NCBI GenBank assembly: GCA_905250025.1 | Contig: CAJNOJ010000285.1 | Coordinates: forward strand, 35,972 to 99,971 | Source of the DNA: Adineta ricciae | Taxonomy: Eukaryota; Rotifera; Eurotatoria; Adinetida; Adinetidae | Direction: 5' to 3' | Length of the DNA stretch: 64,000 nt | Shown: positions 47,612 through 57,732 of the stretch, in pieces | How positions within the stretch are numbered: the first letter of the stretch is position 1 | Layout of the letters: every line of letters begins with the position of its first letter | Notes under the pieces: generated by a model | The model's database searches: none | What the model was told of the DNA's origin: nothing | The model's input: only the letters and a program-made list of their open reading frames with translations | Position numbers and translations under genes: made by a program

Positions 47612-50600
47612 TTATTTTAATAAACGTTTAATGTTCTTTTGAAACTCTTTCATATATGTTTCTGATGGTAAGACAAATACAATGAAAATTAATGTCGACG
47701 GAATAAACGATGAACAATAGCTAATTAAATAATACCAAGGATCACGAGATGATTTCATACAGCCGAAGAGGAGCGAAATCACTAAGTACGGCAGTGTTAA
47801 TATAATGAGAATACATGGAGAAATAAGTAAATGTTTATGGCGTTGGAATTGTTCGCGTAAATGTTGTATAAGATTGTGTTTTAGCGACATTTGAACGATA
47901 ACGAGTGACAATCATAATGATGATCAATGCTGAAATCATATTGATCAAAAATGGTACTAAGAAATGAAACATATCAACATAACGATCAATTAGTTTTAAT
48001 GTTGATGAATAATCGGTTATACACCATGAACGTTTTTCTTCATCATCATCGGTCAAACGACGGTGAATAGGATCATAAATATACGTACAACTCGTGATAA
48101 GAATACAAATTGGAATTATCCATTTTGCAATTTGTTTACTTTTAGTTTTATTGAATTTAATTCCTTTCAAAGCATTTATGGTTCGTTCAATTGAAACACA
48201 AGAATTAAACCATCCATTTGTACTAAGAAGAATTCGAAGACTAAAATCGAGACAAACACATTGTATATGTGTCAAAGATTTATTCTCAATCAAATTCATA
48301 TGCGATATAACAAGAAACCAAAATTTAATAATCAATACTATAATTGTAATTAATGAGATGATTGATGATGTGATTAAATAAAGACCACAACCAACACTAC
48401 GCGTATTTTTTGTTGAAAATGTTAACAATGTGAGAATACCATTTATTACACCAATAAAAAATATTAACATGATTAATATTATCATAATTTTAAGGGTTAT
48501 AGATTGATTTTTCATGTCAAGATCTTGATGAATATGATATCCTAAAATTGTATCCAAAGACAGAACTGATCCTTTTGTTGTAAACTGACATCTCGATCCA
48601 TAGAAACATTCCGGACATATACACATGGACGTTGTTGGGCATTTAATATTATCTCGAAAACATTGACCATTATTTTCACAAAAATTATTTCCTTGACAAT
48701 CGTAAGTTGTATTGTGATTGAATTCAAAACAATCTGTTCTTCGATTCAGATCACATAAACAAATTTGTGTATCATCATGAAAACAAATTAAATCCAATTG
48801 TTGTTGACAGGGAATATGATAGTATTTAATACGTTTTATTAGATGTTCTTTAGAAAATGTTTCGTTGAAAAGTTCAGTAAGTGATCGACATCGATGAGAT
48901 GGTAGAATTTTTGCTGAAAGATGTAATGAAACAATTGTCTGTTGACGAAGAATAATGAGATAATATGTGCGAAAGATTTCGATAAAAGCAATATTAAATT
49001 CTGTCGATGTAAAAATTGAAAGAGCACTTTGATCAGGTCGAATGTTTTTCATGGTACTGATACGAATTGGTTCGGCTTCTTTTTGAACAACAATGAAATG
49101 TAAAAGTAAAGCTAATGGAATAGTCACTTGTCTATCAAAAGATATGTCAATACGAGTTTGACGATGTTCACAACGATTTCCTGAATATTCTTGAGAACAA
49201 ATACAATGTGGTTTATCTGAATAATCCACTGTATGACGTTCATCAGCGGTCATACATTGACCATCATTAAGACACAATGTTGATGAACATTCTGGCCGAC
49301 TTAAATAACATCGAGGACCATAGTAACCGAGTGGACATACACAAATTGAGTTATCAATCCATAAAGAATTGTTTGCGCAATGACCTGTAGATCGTATATT
49401 ACATTGTTTGCCTGACCATCCCGTATCACATTGACAAAATGTAGAATTTCGATCATTTACATAGTTATAGCATGTACCATGAACACAAGTATATGGACAA
49501 TTTACAGGGGATTTAGTGTTAGAGGCAGGGAATTTGAGTAAAATAGACAGACGATACACCGGTAGAAAAGAAAAAGCTAATGGAAAAATCCAACTTGTTC
49601 TATAAACCATTGTCAATTGATTGAACGCATCGATTCGTACAGAAAAGAATTCTGATGAATTCTTATTTCGCGTAGAATAAAGTAAATAGATATTGAATCT
49701 GGTATTGCAATCTCGAATAGGTAAATATTCAATAGAATCATACGACTCAATTTGACTATTGTTATTAAGTAATTTGATTATCAATTTAAACATATTTCGA
49801 AAATCTGTTACGACTTGTGCTTCTAATGAAATACTAACACGTTGATTTTGAAATTGACAGTAAGCTCCGTAATAACTTGGTGGACAAAGACAACGTATTT
49901 TGCATGTTGTATTTGTTATCTGAATACATATAGGAATTCCTCGATGACATTCTACTCCTTTGGTATTTCGAGTTGTAACAGTTGAATGGATTTCAACTGT
50001 TTGTAATTTATTTTCAGTGGATAACGTTGTCGTAGTATAATTATCTAATATGGATAAATATGTTGGCATGTCATGAATTGTAAAATAGACTAAATGTTTC
50101 TTCGGAATCTCAGCATTTTTACAAAGAAATGTTTCAACATCAGTTAGAAAATGCGGGGATTCCAAACATAATTCATCATATGTTGATCCATATTTTGAGC
50201 AAAACGATTCATCATCTCCTTCAGGACATTGTGTTTCATGATCACAGAGTGATAATTGGTCAACACATATTGTACTATTTACACAATGAAATCGATATCG
50301 AAAATGATCTGGATGTTGTGTGCGACAAAGGAATGGTTCATCTGTTCCACCCAGACAATCGATAATATAATTATCTGCTTGTGATATTGGTAAACATGAA
50401 ATAACATTTGTATTATTTGGAAAAACACAGTGATGATGCCAATTAGGACAGATAGACGATGGACAATTGACTTCATCAGCTCCGTTTCTACATGACCAAA
50501 ATTCATCACATCGAGTATAACTATTATCGCATAACCAGTATTCACAATTGGTTTCATCTGTTTCGTAACGATCATCAATAAATAGAGGTTTCATTTCTGT

Positions 50601-52250
50601 AAAACCATCACATACTGTTTGGAAATAGAGATGTGTTTTGTATCGAAAGTCACCGTGATCCTCGTCCTCTCCATTGTCACAATCTTGAAAATCATCATTT
50701 ATCGTAATTGATGCAAAACACGTTATTTTTCGATTCATTAAACATTGAACACGAAAATGAAAATCATCAAGCGCGCAACTTTCTTCAAACGTTTCATCAT
50801 CATTAAAAGGACAATCTTGAATGCCATCGACAAGACGATATTTCGAAATACATTTGTCCGAATAATTACAAAGATACATTGTCGTATAATTACAATAATC
50901 GATTTTATTGGCTATAAGTGAACATGATTGAAATATAGTTTTTATATCTTCTATTAACAAAGTTAAATTATCATATGATGTTGTCACATTAAGTCCCAAT
51001 TCATAAAAAGATCGACAAGTTAAACCATCCAAATGTTCTGTAATTGGAAGAACATTCTGACAAAGTTTCTCATCGTAACAAACATAATCTGGTGAACGAA
51101 TTGTATTTGGTTTAATGTTTTTTCTCTCATTCGTAAATATAAATCGTACATGTCCAAGTAAGATGGTACTCGATGGAAATTGAAATATTGGTGAACATGC
51201 AGTTATAAAACAATTGCTGATACCGGCACACAAAAGTTGACATTTTTCATAATCCACTTGGTCGTAAAGTTTCATCAAACAAAGCATACTCATCAAACAA
51301 ATACCATCGATCGCCGTATTCGTAGGATCATTCGAACACGCCAGAAGATCTTCATCAGAACATTCACCATCGCGGCATCGAACTTTTTCTGATCCTGGAT
51401 GACAAGTATATTCTTCACATCGAAAGGAAGGATCTTGATGACAACTTCTATAACCTGATATCCTTGGAGGTTCATCGGTTTGATCCAGACAATCAGGATT
51501 TTCTGGATCATTCTGAAAGAATTCACTTGGAATACATTGACCATTGTAACAACGATACTCATTTTTAGAGCATTCATTTATTTCCAATAACCAACAATTG
51601 TATTCATCAATACTATCTATACAATCTATTTTTCCATCGCAAATCATACGCCAATCAAAACAATGTGTTGATGAAGTTATTAATTCACAATGAATATGTT
51701 GATAACAAGTGATATCTTCATCTAATGTTGTCTCTAATTTGGATTTAAAATTTAATTCGACTATTTCTCGAAATGTTTTATCAGTATTTGAAAGAAATGA
51801 AAATCGACATTGAGGTCCAAACCATGATGATCTACAAGTATGAAACACTTGTTCATCTTCAGACAACATGGATAAAGTTTTTTCATCGTTTAGAAACATT
51901 TGATAATTCTCGGCCATATATATTGATGCTGAAAAAGCAAGTAACAATTCACTTGAAACATTGAGTTGACGTAATCGAGTAAAATTAGTTTTCTGATATA
52001 TTTGATTATTCGGCAAATCATATTGTTCTTTTTCAAATGGTCGAAGACAATAAGCAATTATTTGATGAGAAATATAGTCAGGCGATATTGATTCAGATAA
52101 ACGTTCTGTTACATAATACAGAAGACAAAATCCATCTAATTGTTGATGATCAATATCATACATATTCAATCGATGAGTTGGTATAGATTGGACTTGCCAT
52201 ATTGTTACTAAAAGTAGCAATAGCATGATTTCAAATGAAATGTGTGGCAT
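47612..52250 (-). CDS. Large LDLa/EGF receptor with 7TM (GPCR) tail, frameshifted before TM6
   Basis: A 1471-codon open frame (52250-47835) starts with a signal peptide (MLLLLLVTIWQVQS). It then has about eight LDLa-type modules (for example CDGKIDCIDSIDEYNC, CRDGECSDEDLLAC, CDHETQCPEGDDESFC), several EGF modules (CQCDTGWSGKQC, CICSQEYSGNRC, CICPECFYGSRC) and, from about residue 1245, TM1-TM5 of a rhodopsin-like receptor. TM6, TM7 and the tail (HLLISPCILIILTLPYL..., ending NIKRLLK) lie in another frame, 47911-47612. One extra base near 47879-47882 (a 4-base run) would explain the break. It is either a sequence error or a recent inactivation. The combination resembles LDLa-GPCRs related to relaxin-type receptors, but without LRRs. 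Ligand unknown. Confidence 0.78.
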
Positions 52251-53300
52251 AAAAGTTAGGAGTCTTTCAAGTATGACAACATATAGAAGTATTCAGTGAA
52301 TTTATGTATGTCAATCATGACATTATCAGATCTTAATTCAATATTTATATGTGTCTTTTATTAGGCAATTTCAACTGTCAATCATATTAATCAAAACGAG
52401 AAGGCTAAATTAAAAAAGAGCCTTCGTAATTTATGTATAGTTTACAGTATGATTACTGATTTTTCTGTGGATATGATTTTCGGGATTGATATACTAAGTT
52501 TAATGATCCAGAAGGAAATGGGTAACTGTTGTATCTATAAAGAAATAAAATTGCTTTATTTTTCACAATAATTAATACAGAAAATGTTTTTATGAAATTA
52601 GGACAACATAAAGTGAAGATGATGATTCAATCTGTCTAGAACTTTCATGTATTCTCACATAGAGTTTTTTTCAGTGTATGGTGATTCTCTTATTAGGATT
52701 ATTCTGTACAATAGCGACGTTTCTCTACATAATTCTTGTCCATTCTAGAGGTCACTGCAAATTCTCATTGGTAATTTCTTTCTTCCAGTGTCAATGAGGA
52801 TTGACATATAGGAAAATTCCTCTCTATCTGGTCAAGGTCTTCCATTAACTAAAAGTACACTCGAATTCGTGAAAATATGTTCTGGTCATCATTCAAAGAA
52901 TTTCTAACACAAGAATCAAAGAAACCTCGTCAAGGTGTATTAGTTGAATTATTTATTTTTCCATTTGACTTTTTTTCTCTAATGTTGTTTATATTATTTA
53001 TTGATCAATTTCGTCGACTTCGAACATACGTGACACGTCATTGTCGAGTAAAACAGTCAAGATGTTGAAGGTCCTCTTAATAGAGATGAAAAATATTGAT
53101 GAAGAAGATGGAGTATTAACATAAACTGAACAAAGTATTCGGTCAATCATTCGATATGTATTAAATCAATCAATAAAACTGAATTTCATTGAGTTCTTTA
53201 CTCTCTCATCTACAAATAATCTTTGTATGAATTTTCGATAAACTCATAATCAAGTTTAGAATTTATTGTAAACAAATAACACTTGAAAAATTTATCAAAT
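52251..53300. other. Spacer, no confident gene
   Basis: Probably holds the promoter of the LDLa receptor and the 3' flank of the ART-like gene. A 63-aa plus-strand frame (52877-53068) has one hydrophobic segment (FDFFSLMLFILFI) but no recognisable family and no supporting second copy, so I do not call it a gene. Confidence 0.45.
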
Positions 53301-54398
53301 CTATTGTACTCTCGGCTCAATTTTGATCATTTTATACGAACATTGATCACACGATTTTTTATGACATTTTTTACATTCACATAAATCCGCATATTCTTTC
53401 TTACAAATAACACATTGATTCACAGGACCACAATGATGTGAACATTTATGTAAAAGTCTTTCAAAACCATAACAATGTCCATTCGGATGATTTCCTCGAC
53501 AACTATTCAGACAATCATCATCTGGACAAACGTAATGTTTTTCCTTCAGTTTGTCTTCCATTTCTTCTTCTAATTGAGATCCTAAAGGATGAAATTAGAT
53601 GAAAAATTTCATTTCGACAGAGATTTTACTTGTTTTTCCATTTAAATGAAAAATCATAGAACCAACTTTATCTGAATCGACTTGTTTTCCACGAGTTAAT
53701 TTAATTCCCGGCCAAACGAAAGTCTCTTTTTGATTCGATGGTCCATAACCAGTCACATCTTTTCCTTGAGCATATTTAAAACCAACAAAGAGCATTTTCG
53801 AATTCGATTGTTGTTGAAGATTTTTTTTAACTTCTTGAAACGACGGCGAAGTTAAACCCATTTTGGTAAATAACTCTGGTTTCGAATTGGATTGAAGTAA
53901 TTTTTCTAAATCTTTATCATGATAATTTCCTTGCCAGACTTCATATCTAGCTTTGGGTAATTTGTCCAAACCACATTTTAATAATTTCAAATATTTAAAC
54001 CAAGGAATCATTTCCGCTCGATTATTTTTGTTCCAAGATTGTTCAAGTGAATTATAAACTGTATCACCTTTCTCTTGAGATAAATAAAGATAGAGTGCAG
54101 CTGATTCATCTTGAGTTAAATGATGTTCATTTGGATAATAACATTTCGATTTCGCATCACGAATTTGTTCATTTAATCGAGAAATTTTTCCATCAAATGG
54201 TTTTAAAGCTTCTTCAAGTGAACATAACGATTCCTTTTCATAACCTTCAATCAATAACGATGGATCTGTTGTGCTTATGCCGATTTTGTTATATCGTCCA
54301 TTTGTTTCGACTTTTTCTGGTTCAGCTGCTTTTGGAACGATATATTTTTGCTCGGAATGACTTGGTGCAACTTCAGCTTTCGAACAACAACAACCCAT
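53301..54398 (-). CDS. Mono-ADP-ribosyltransferase-like protein, lipidated N-terminus, Cys-rich tail
   Basis: Exons 54398-53630 and 53581-53301 (48-bp intron, phase 1) give 349 aa. It starts MGCCCSK, a myristoylation Gly2 followed by cysteines typical of dual acylation, so it is likely at the inner membrane. Residues 90-255 follow the order of animal ART-type folds: LTQDESAALYLYL, WFKYLKLL, VWQGN (154-158), GLTSPS (181-186) and QKETFVWPG (223-231), preceded by GKDVTGYG. The usual catalytic Arg is Gln (VWQG) and the first Glu of ExE is Gln (QKE). Residues 257-349 are a Cys/His-rich, probably zinc-binding, module (CPDDDCLNSC ... CDQCSYK). Activity is uncertain; it may be a pseudoenzyme or have changed specificity. 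Confidence 0.65.
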
Positions 54399-55458
54399 TA
54401 GAAGAAAATACGTCCAAAACTTGTGGTAATCGAGTCACTGTTTATATGTTTTAGTGATTTCAAAATAAATTATGATCACAGACGTGTCACAATAATAGAA
54501 ACGACAGAATTCGAAAACATGTTGCTTGATTACCGTTGCTCAGGCTTTTTTTTCGTTTCTTCGACATTTTCTATCTTTCTCTTTCCTACTTATTCCAACA
54601 TACTGTTAATCGATGAGATCAACGACTTTTGAATATTTGAAATATTTTCAATTCTGATGGATTTTTTCTCTTTTCAGTAACATAGTGGGCAGTTTCAAGA
54701 GAATATTTTTTAATCTATGCGGCCGAGAAAGAAAAAAAACAACAACATTGAAACTATGTAAAGGAAAGAGAAAACATATTAAACATGAGAATAAGTAGTA
54801 AAAAGAAATTAATAAAAAATACCATAGAAATGCTACCCACATCGACTCAATAACAAACTGTCGAATATTCACACTATGACAATTTTAAGAAGTGTTTTGA
54901 CAAACACAGTTCTCAGCATCGCATCATGATCAAAATCAGCAAACAAACAGAGGTACTTTCAAATACGTCCTTGTGTCAATTTTGATGAATTTTTTAATTG
55001 TTCGATTGGATTTTTTGTTCTTCTTATTTAATGTTAAAAGAAGAAAAAATGAATATGTAAACAGATCAATATGTTTTGTTTTTAACTTCTTTTTTAACGA
55101 AAAAGAAGGTGTCAGATTGTATAGAAATGTTGTATAAAATATAGAAATCTTATTTCTGTTCTTCTTTTTCTCAAGATCAGATTTTCGACTTGGATAAATA
55201 TCATATTTTTTCAGGTGTAAATTCATTCGAGAAGAATATCAACAGTAAAATGATCTTTTCTTGTTTCAAATAAATCACTAATACTGATATAGTCGAATCG
55301 AGGCGAAATATTTTCAAAGAGAAAATGCTATAATAGATTGTTACTAAATAAAATGATGAAGACGAGTCTTGGGGCTATGTTTTTAGCTGTACGTTAACAA
55401 GATATTCATGTCGAAACAGAAATGTAATTTTTAGTTTGTAGTCTTTGAAATACTAAAA
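54399..55458. other. Spacer, no gene seen
   Basis: AT-rich intergenic sequence between the divergent ART-like gene and the GNAT-like ORF. Only short frames of biased composition occur. Confidence 0.5.
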
Positions 55459-55705
55459 ATGGACATTCTCAAGATAAATCTGTTCGATGATGAAAAAGAC
55501 ATGTCTCTCATCGATAAATTATTTTCCATACGAATCTTTTTCGTTCCTTTCAAACCACTACTGTCACTCTCCACTCACCATCTCAGAGTGATTTTGAACA
55601 ACGAATCCAGAAATATCCAAGTACATTGTCATGTCCATGTTCACAAACTTCGATTCGACATGATCGATTTCTTTCGTTTCATCCGCAATATCATCCCATA
55701 TGTTN

Positions 55706-56881
55706 TACAACTAGCTTTCAACAATGTATGCTCCATTACTATCTATGACTTGTTGCCAACGCTCTGGCAGAGAAAGGATCCCTCCCTCGTAGAAGTCTTG
55801 AGACTTTTGGTCGAAGAAGTTGGTCAGGTCCGTTTTGAGATCGTTCTCGTCGTTGAATTTTTTCTCGCCCAAATAATTAGAAAGAGAACGAAACAAATGG
55901 TAATCTGTTGGGGCCAAGTCAGGAGAGTATGGTGGATGTGGAAGTGTAATCCATCCGAGCTTCAATAATTTTTCACGAGTCGACTTTGCAATGTGAGGTC
56001 TGGCGTTGTCATGCAAAAAATAAATTCTGTCTTGCTTCCCATGAAGTTTTGCTGCAACTCGATCTAATTGCTGACAGTATAGATCAGCAGTGACGGTGCA
56101 GCCAGCTGGAAGAATTTCCCAATGAATAATTCCTTTGACACCCCACCATACGCTCAACATGATCTTCTTTGAGTGAAGATTATTTTTGGGCGTTGCTACA
56201 CCTGTTTCTCCAGCTCCTAGCCACTGTCGCTTGCGCGTGTGGTTAACATATAACACCCACTTCTCATCGCCAGTAATAAGATTGCGGAGCCATTGGTAGT
56301 TGCGGTGAGACGTCATTAATTCCATACAAGCATCGACTCTGTGTTGGAGCTGATGTGGTGACAGATCATGTGGTATCCAAACTCCATATTTCCACGTTTT
56401 GCCCAATTCGTGCAGATGTGTTTCCACTGTAGTATGAGAGCACCCAAGTCGCTCTGATAAACACCGCGTAGTCAACCTAGGATCTTCTTCGATAAGCTGC
56501 TTTAAATGGTCCATATTCACCTCTGATGGTCTTCCGGTATGAGGTAAATCGTCGAGTTCGAAGTTGCCATTCTTGAACCGATGGAACCAATGTTGCGCTG
56601 TGCGGATAGAGAGTGCATCCTTGCCCATCGTGCTACATATGTTGCGTGTTGCTTCCGTTGCTTTGCTACCCAAACGGAATTCATGAAGCAAAAGCACTCG
56701 GAGCTCCCTACGTGATATCTTCATTTCTAATTCGAGATCAACATCCATATCCATAGTTTTGTTGTCGTTCGAAAGACATTTGTACCCCTTTTATATACTC
56801 TTAATATGGAAACTTCTAGAACTTTCTCGGATGTTCAAGAAAATTTGAGAAAAAAACGCAAAAAATTTCTTGCCAACCTAA
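55706..56881 (-). mobile_element. Mariner-family transposon, 3' terminus missing at an n join
   Basis: The 5' terminus (right side) is ttaggttggcaagaaat on the minus strand, typical of mariner ends, flanked by a TA at 56882-56883, the expected target dinucleotide. It encloses an intact transposase. The opposite end stops a few bases after the transposase stop codon at the n (55705), so the second inverted repeat is not visible. Confidence 0.8.
55711..56754 (-). CDS. Mariner transposase, D,D34D, intact
   Basis: 347 aa from ATG 56754. An N-terminal paired helix-turn-helix is present (LLLHEFRLGSKATEA; SIRTAQHWFHRFKNG; GRPSEV), then WIPHDLS, the first catalytic Asp in TGDEKWVLY, the second in HDNARPH and the third in YSPDLAPTDYHLF with exactly 34 residues between the second and third. 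It catalyses cut-and-paste transposition at TA sites. There is no stop or frameshift, which suggests recent activity. GC content is visibly higher than in surrounding genes, consistent with recent arrival. Confidence 0.9.
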   Translation of the reverse strand: MDMDVDLELEMKISRRELRVLLLHEFRLGSKATEATRNICSTMGKDALSIRTAQHWFHRFKNGNFELDDLPHTGRPSEVNMDHLKQLIEEDPRLTTRCLSERLGCSHTTVETHLHELGKTWKYGVWIPHDLSPHQLQHRVDACMELMTSHRNYQWLRNLITGDEKWVLYVNHTRKRQWLGAGETGVATPKNNLHSKKIMLSVWWGVKGIIHWEILPAGCTVTADLYCQQLDRVAAKLHGKQDRIYFLHDNARPHIAKSTREKLLKLGWITLPHPPYSPDLAPTDYHLFRSLSNYLGEKKFNDENDLKTDLTNFFDQKSQDFYEGGILSLPERWQQVIDSNGAYIVES

Positions 56882-57732
56882 TAAGTTTGAAGGAGCTTAT
56901 ATAAATCCAAATAACAGTCCCAATATCATTCTAATTGCGACAGATACAAATGAAAAAGCTATCAACACGTCGCATACAGATACAACCAACTCGACATCAG
57001 TCGATGCTCCAAATAATCTAGCCATTGCTTTTCTGCTTGAAATTTTATCAACCAAACGTCCTAATACCATGTTATTCCAAAAAGACATGCGTGGTGCTTC
57101 TGTAGCTGCAGGCGAAATCGAAACGGGCAAACTTCCTTTTTTCTATATCCAATATCTTTTGGTTCACGAGAAATACCGAGGTTCAGATGTTGGTCTGAAT
57201 ATAGTCTACTTCGTTCTTGACAGCGCTGCCAACTGCTTTCCACCGCAGTACGATAAACTTATTTGTGAAGTAGAGGCTAAACAATCAGCACTTGATTTTT
57301 GGAAAAAGGCAGGTTTCAAGGAACTTCCAGGTCGTCCGGATGACCCTGATGACGTTGTATTAGGCAAAACACCAAAAAGGATGAAATGTGTTAGCACTTC
57401 GATTGAAAATGCGCTTGTCTTGGAGTATGATTCAATCGAACCAGTACTCGGCGCTCTTGTAGAATGTTTTGGTCACCAACATATGAACGATTTGGAAAAG
57501 GGAGAAAAAGAAGGCGAATAAGCTGGAATGATTGACTAAGAAGAAGTATCAGCATGCAGAGTTTTCACTCATTTGATGATTTGCTACTTCTGAATTTGGA
57601 TCTGAATTTTATGTTTTAAAGAAATGTCATTCAACAATAAAAGTTTCAGAGTGTATGTTTTCTTAATCAATATTATTTCGCATCTTGATGGTGTGGGTAT
57701 ATCTTCTTCGCCCACACCGACACTCACACCAT

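Larger units (their letters stand above)
55459..57521 (+). pseudogene. GNAT-like acetyltransferase ORF interrupted by a mariner
   Basis: The 5' part, 55459-55704, is 82 open codons from MDILKINLFDDE up to the n. The 3' part, 56882-57521, is open from the very edge of the mariner (FEGAYINPNNSPN...) through an acetyltransferase-like core (FYIQYLLVHEKYRGSDVG resembles the GNAT motif A, then ALDFWKKAGFKEL resembles motif B) to the stop at 57519-57521. A polyadenylation signal AATAAA is at 57636-57641. Together they would make a protein near 295 aa. That the two halves were one gene is inferred from their flanking the element on the same strand and both staying open to its edges. An internal ATG (57069) could still give a 150-aa protein. 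Confidence 0.6.

Noticed and set aside
48094-48381. 95-aa plus-strand hydrophobic frame
   Set aside because: It is the complement of the 7TM part of the LDLa receptor.
52877-53068. 63-aa plus-strand frame with a hydrophobic segment
   Set aside because: No recognisable family, no second copy and no clear splice partners; listed only in the spacer note.
54936-55226. 96-aa Lys/Phe-rich minus-strand frame
   Set aside because: Low-complexity AT-rich sequence; no domain, no splice logic.
57686-57722. TGTGGG-like text (ggtgtggg ... cccacacc), similar to the bdelloid telomere unit
   Set aside because: Only one unit in each direction, forming a short hairpin after the GNAT gene; not a telomeric tract.
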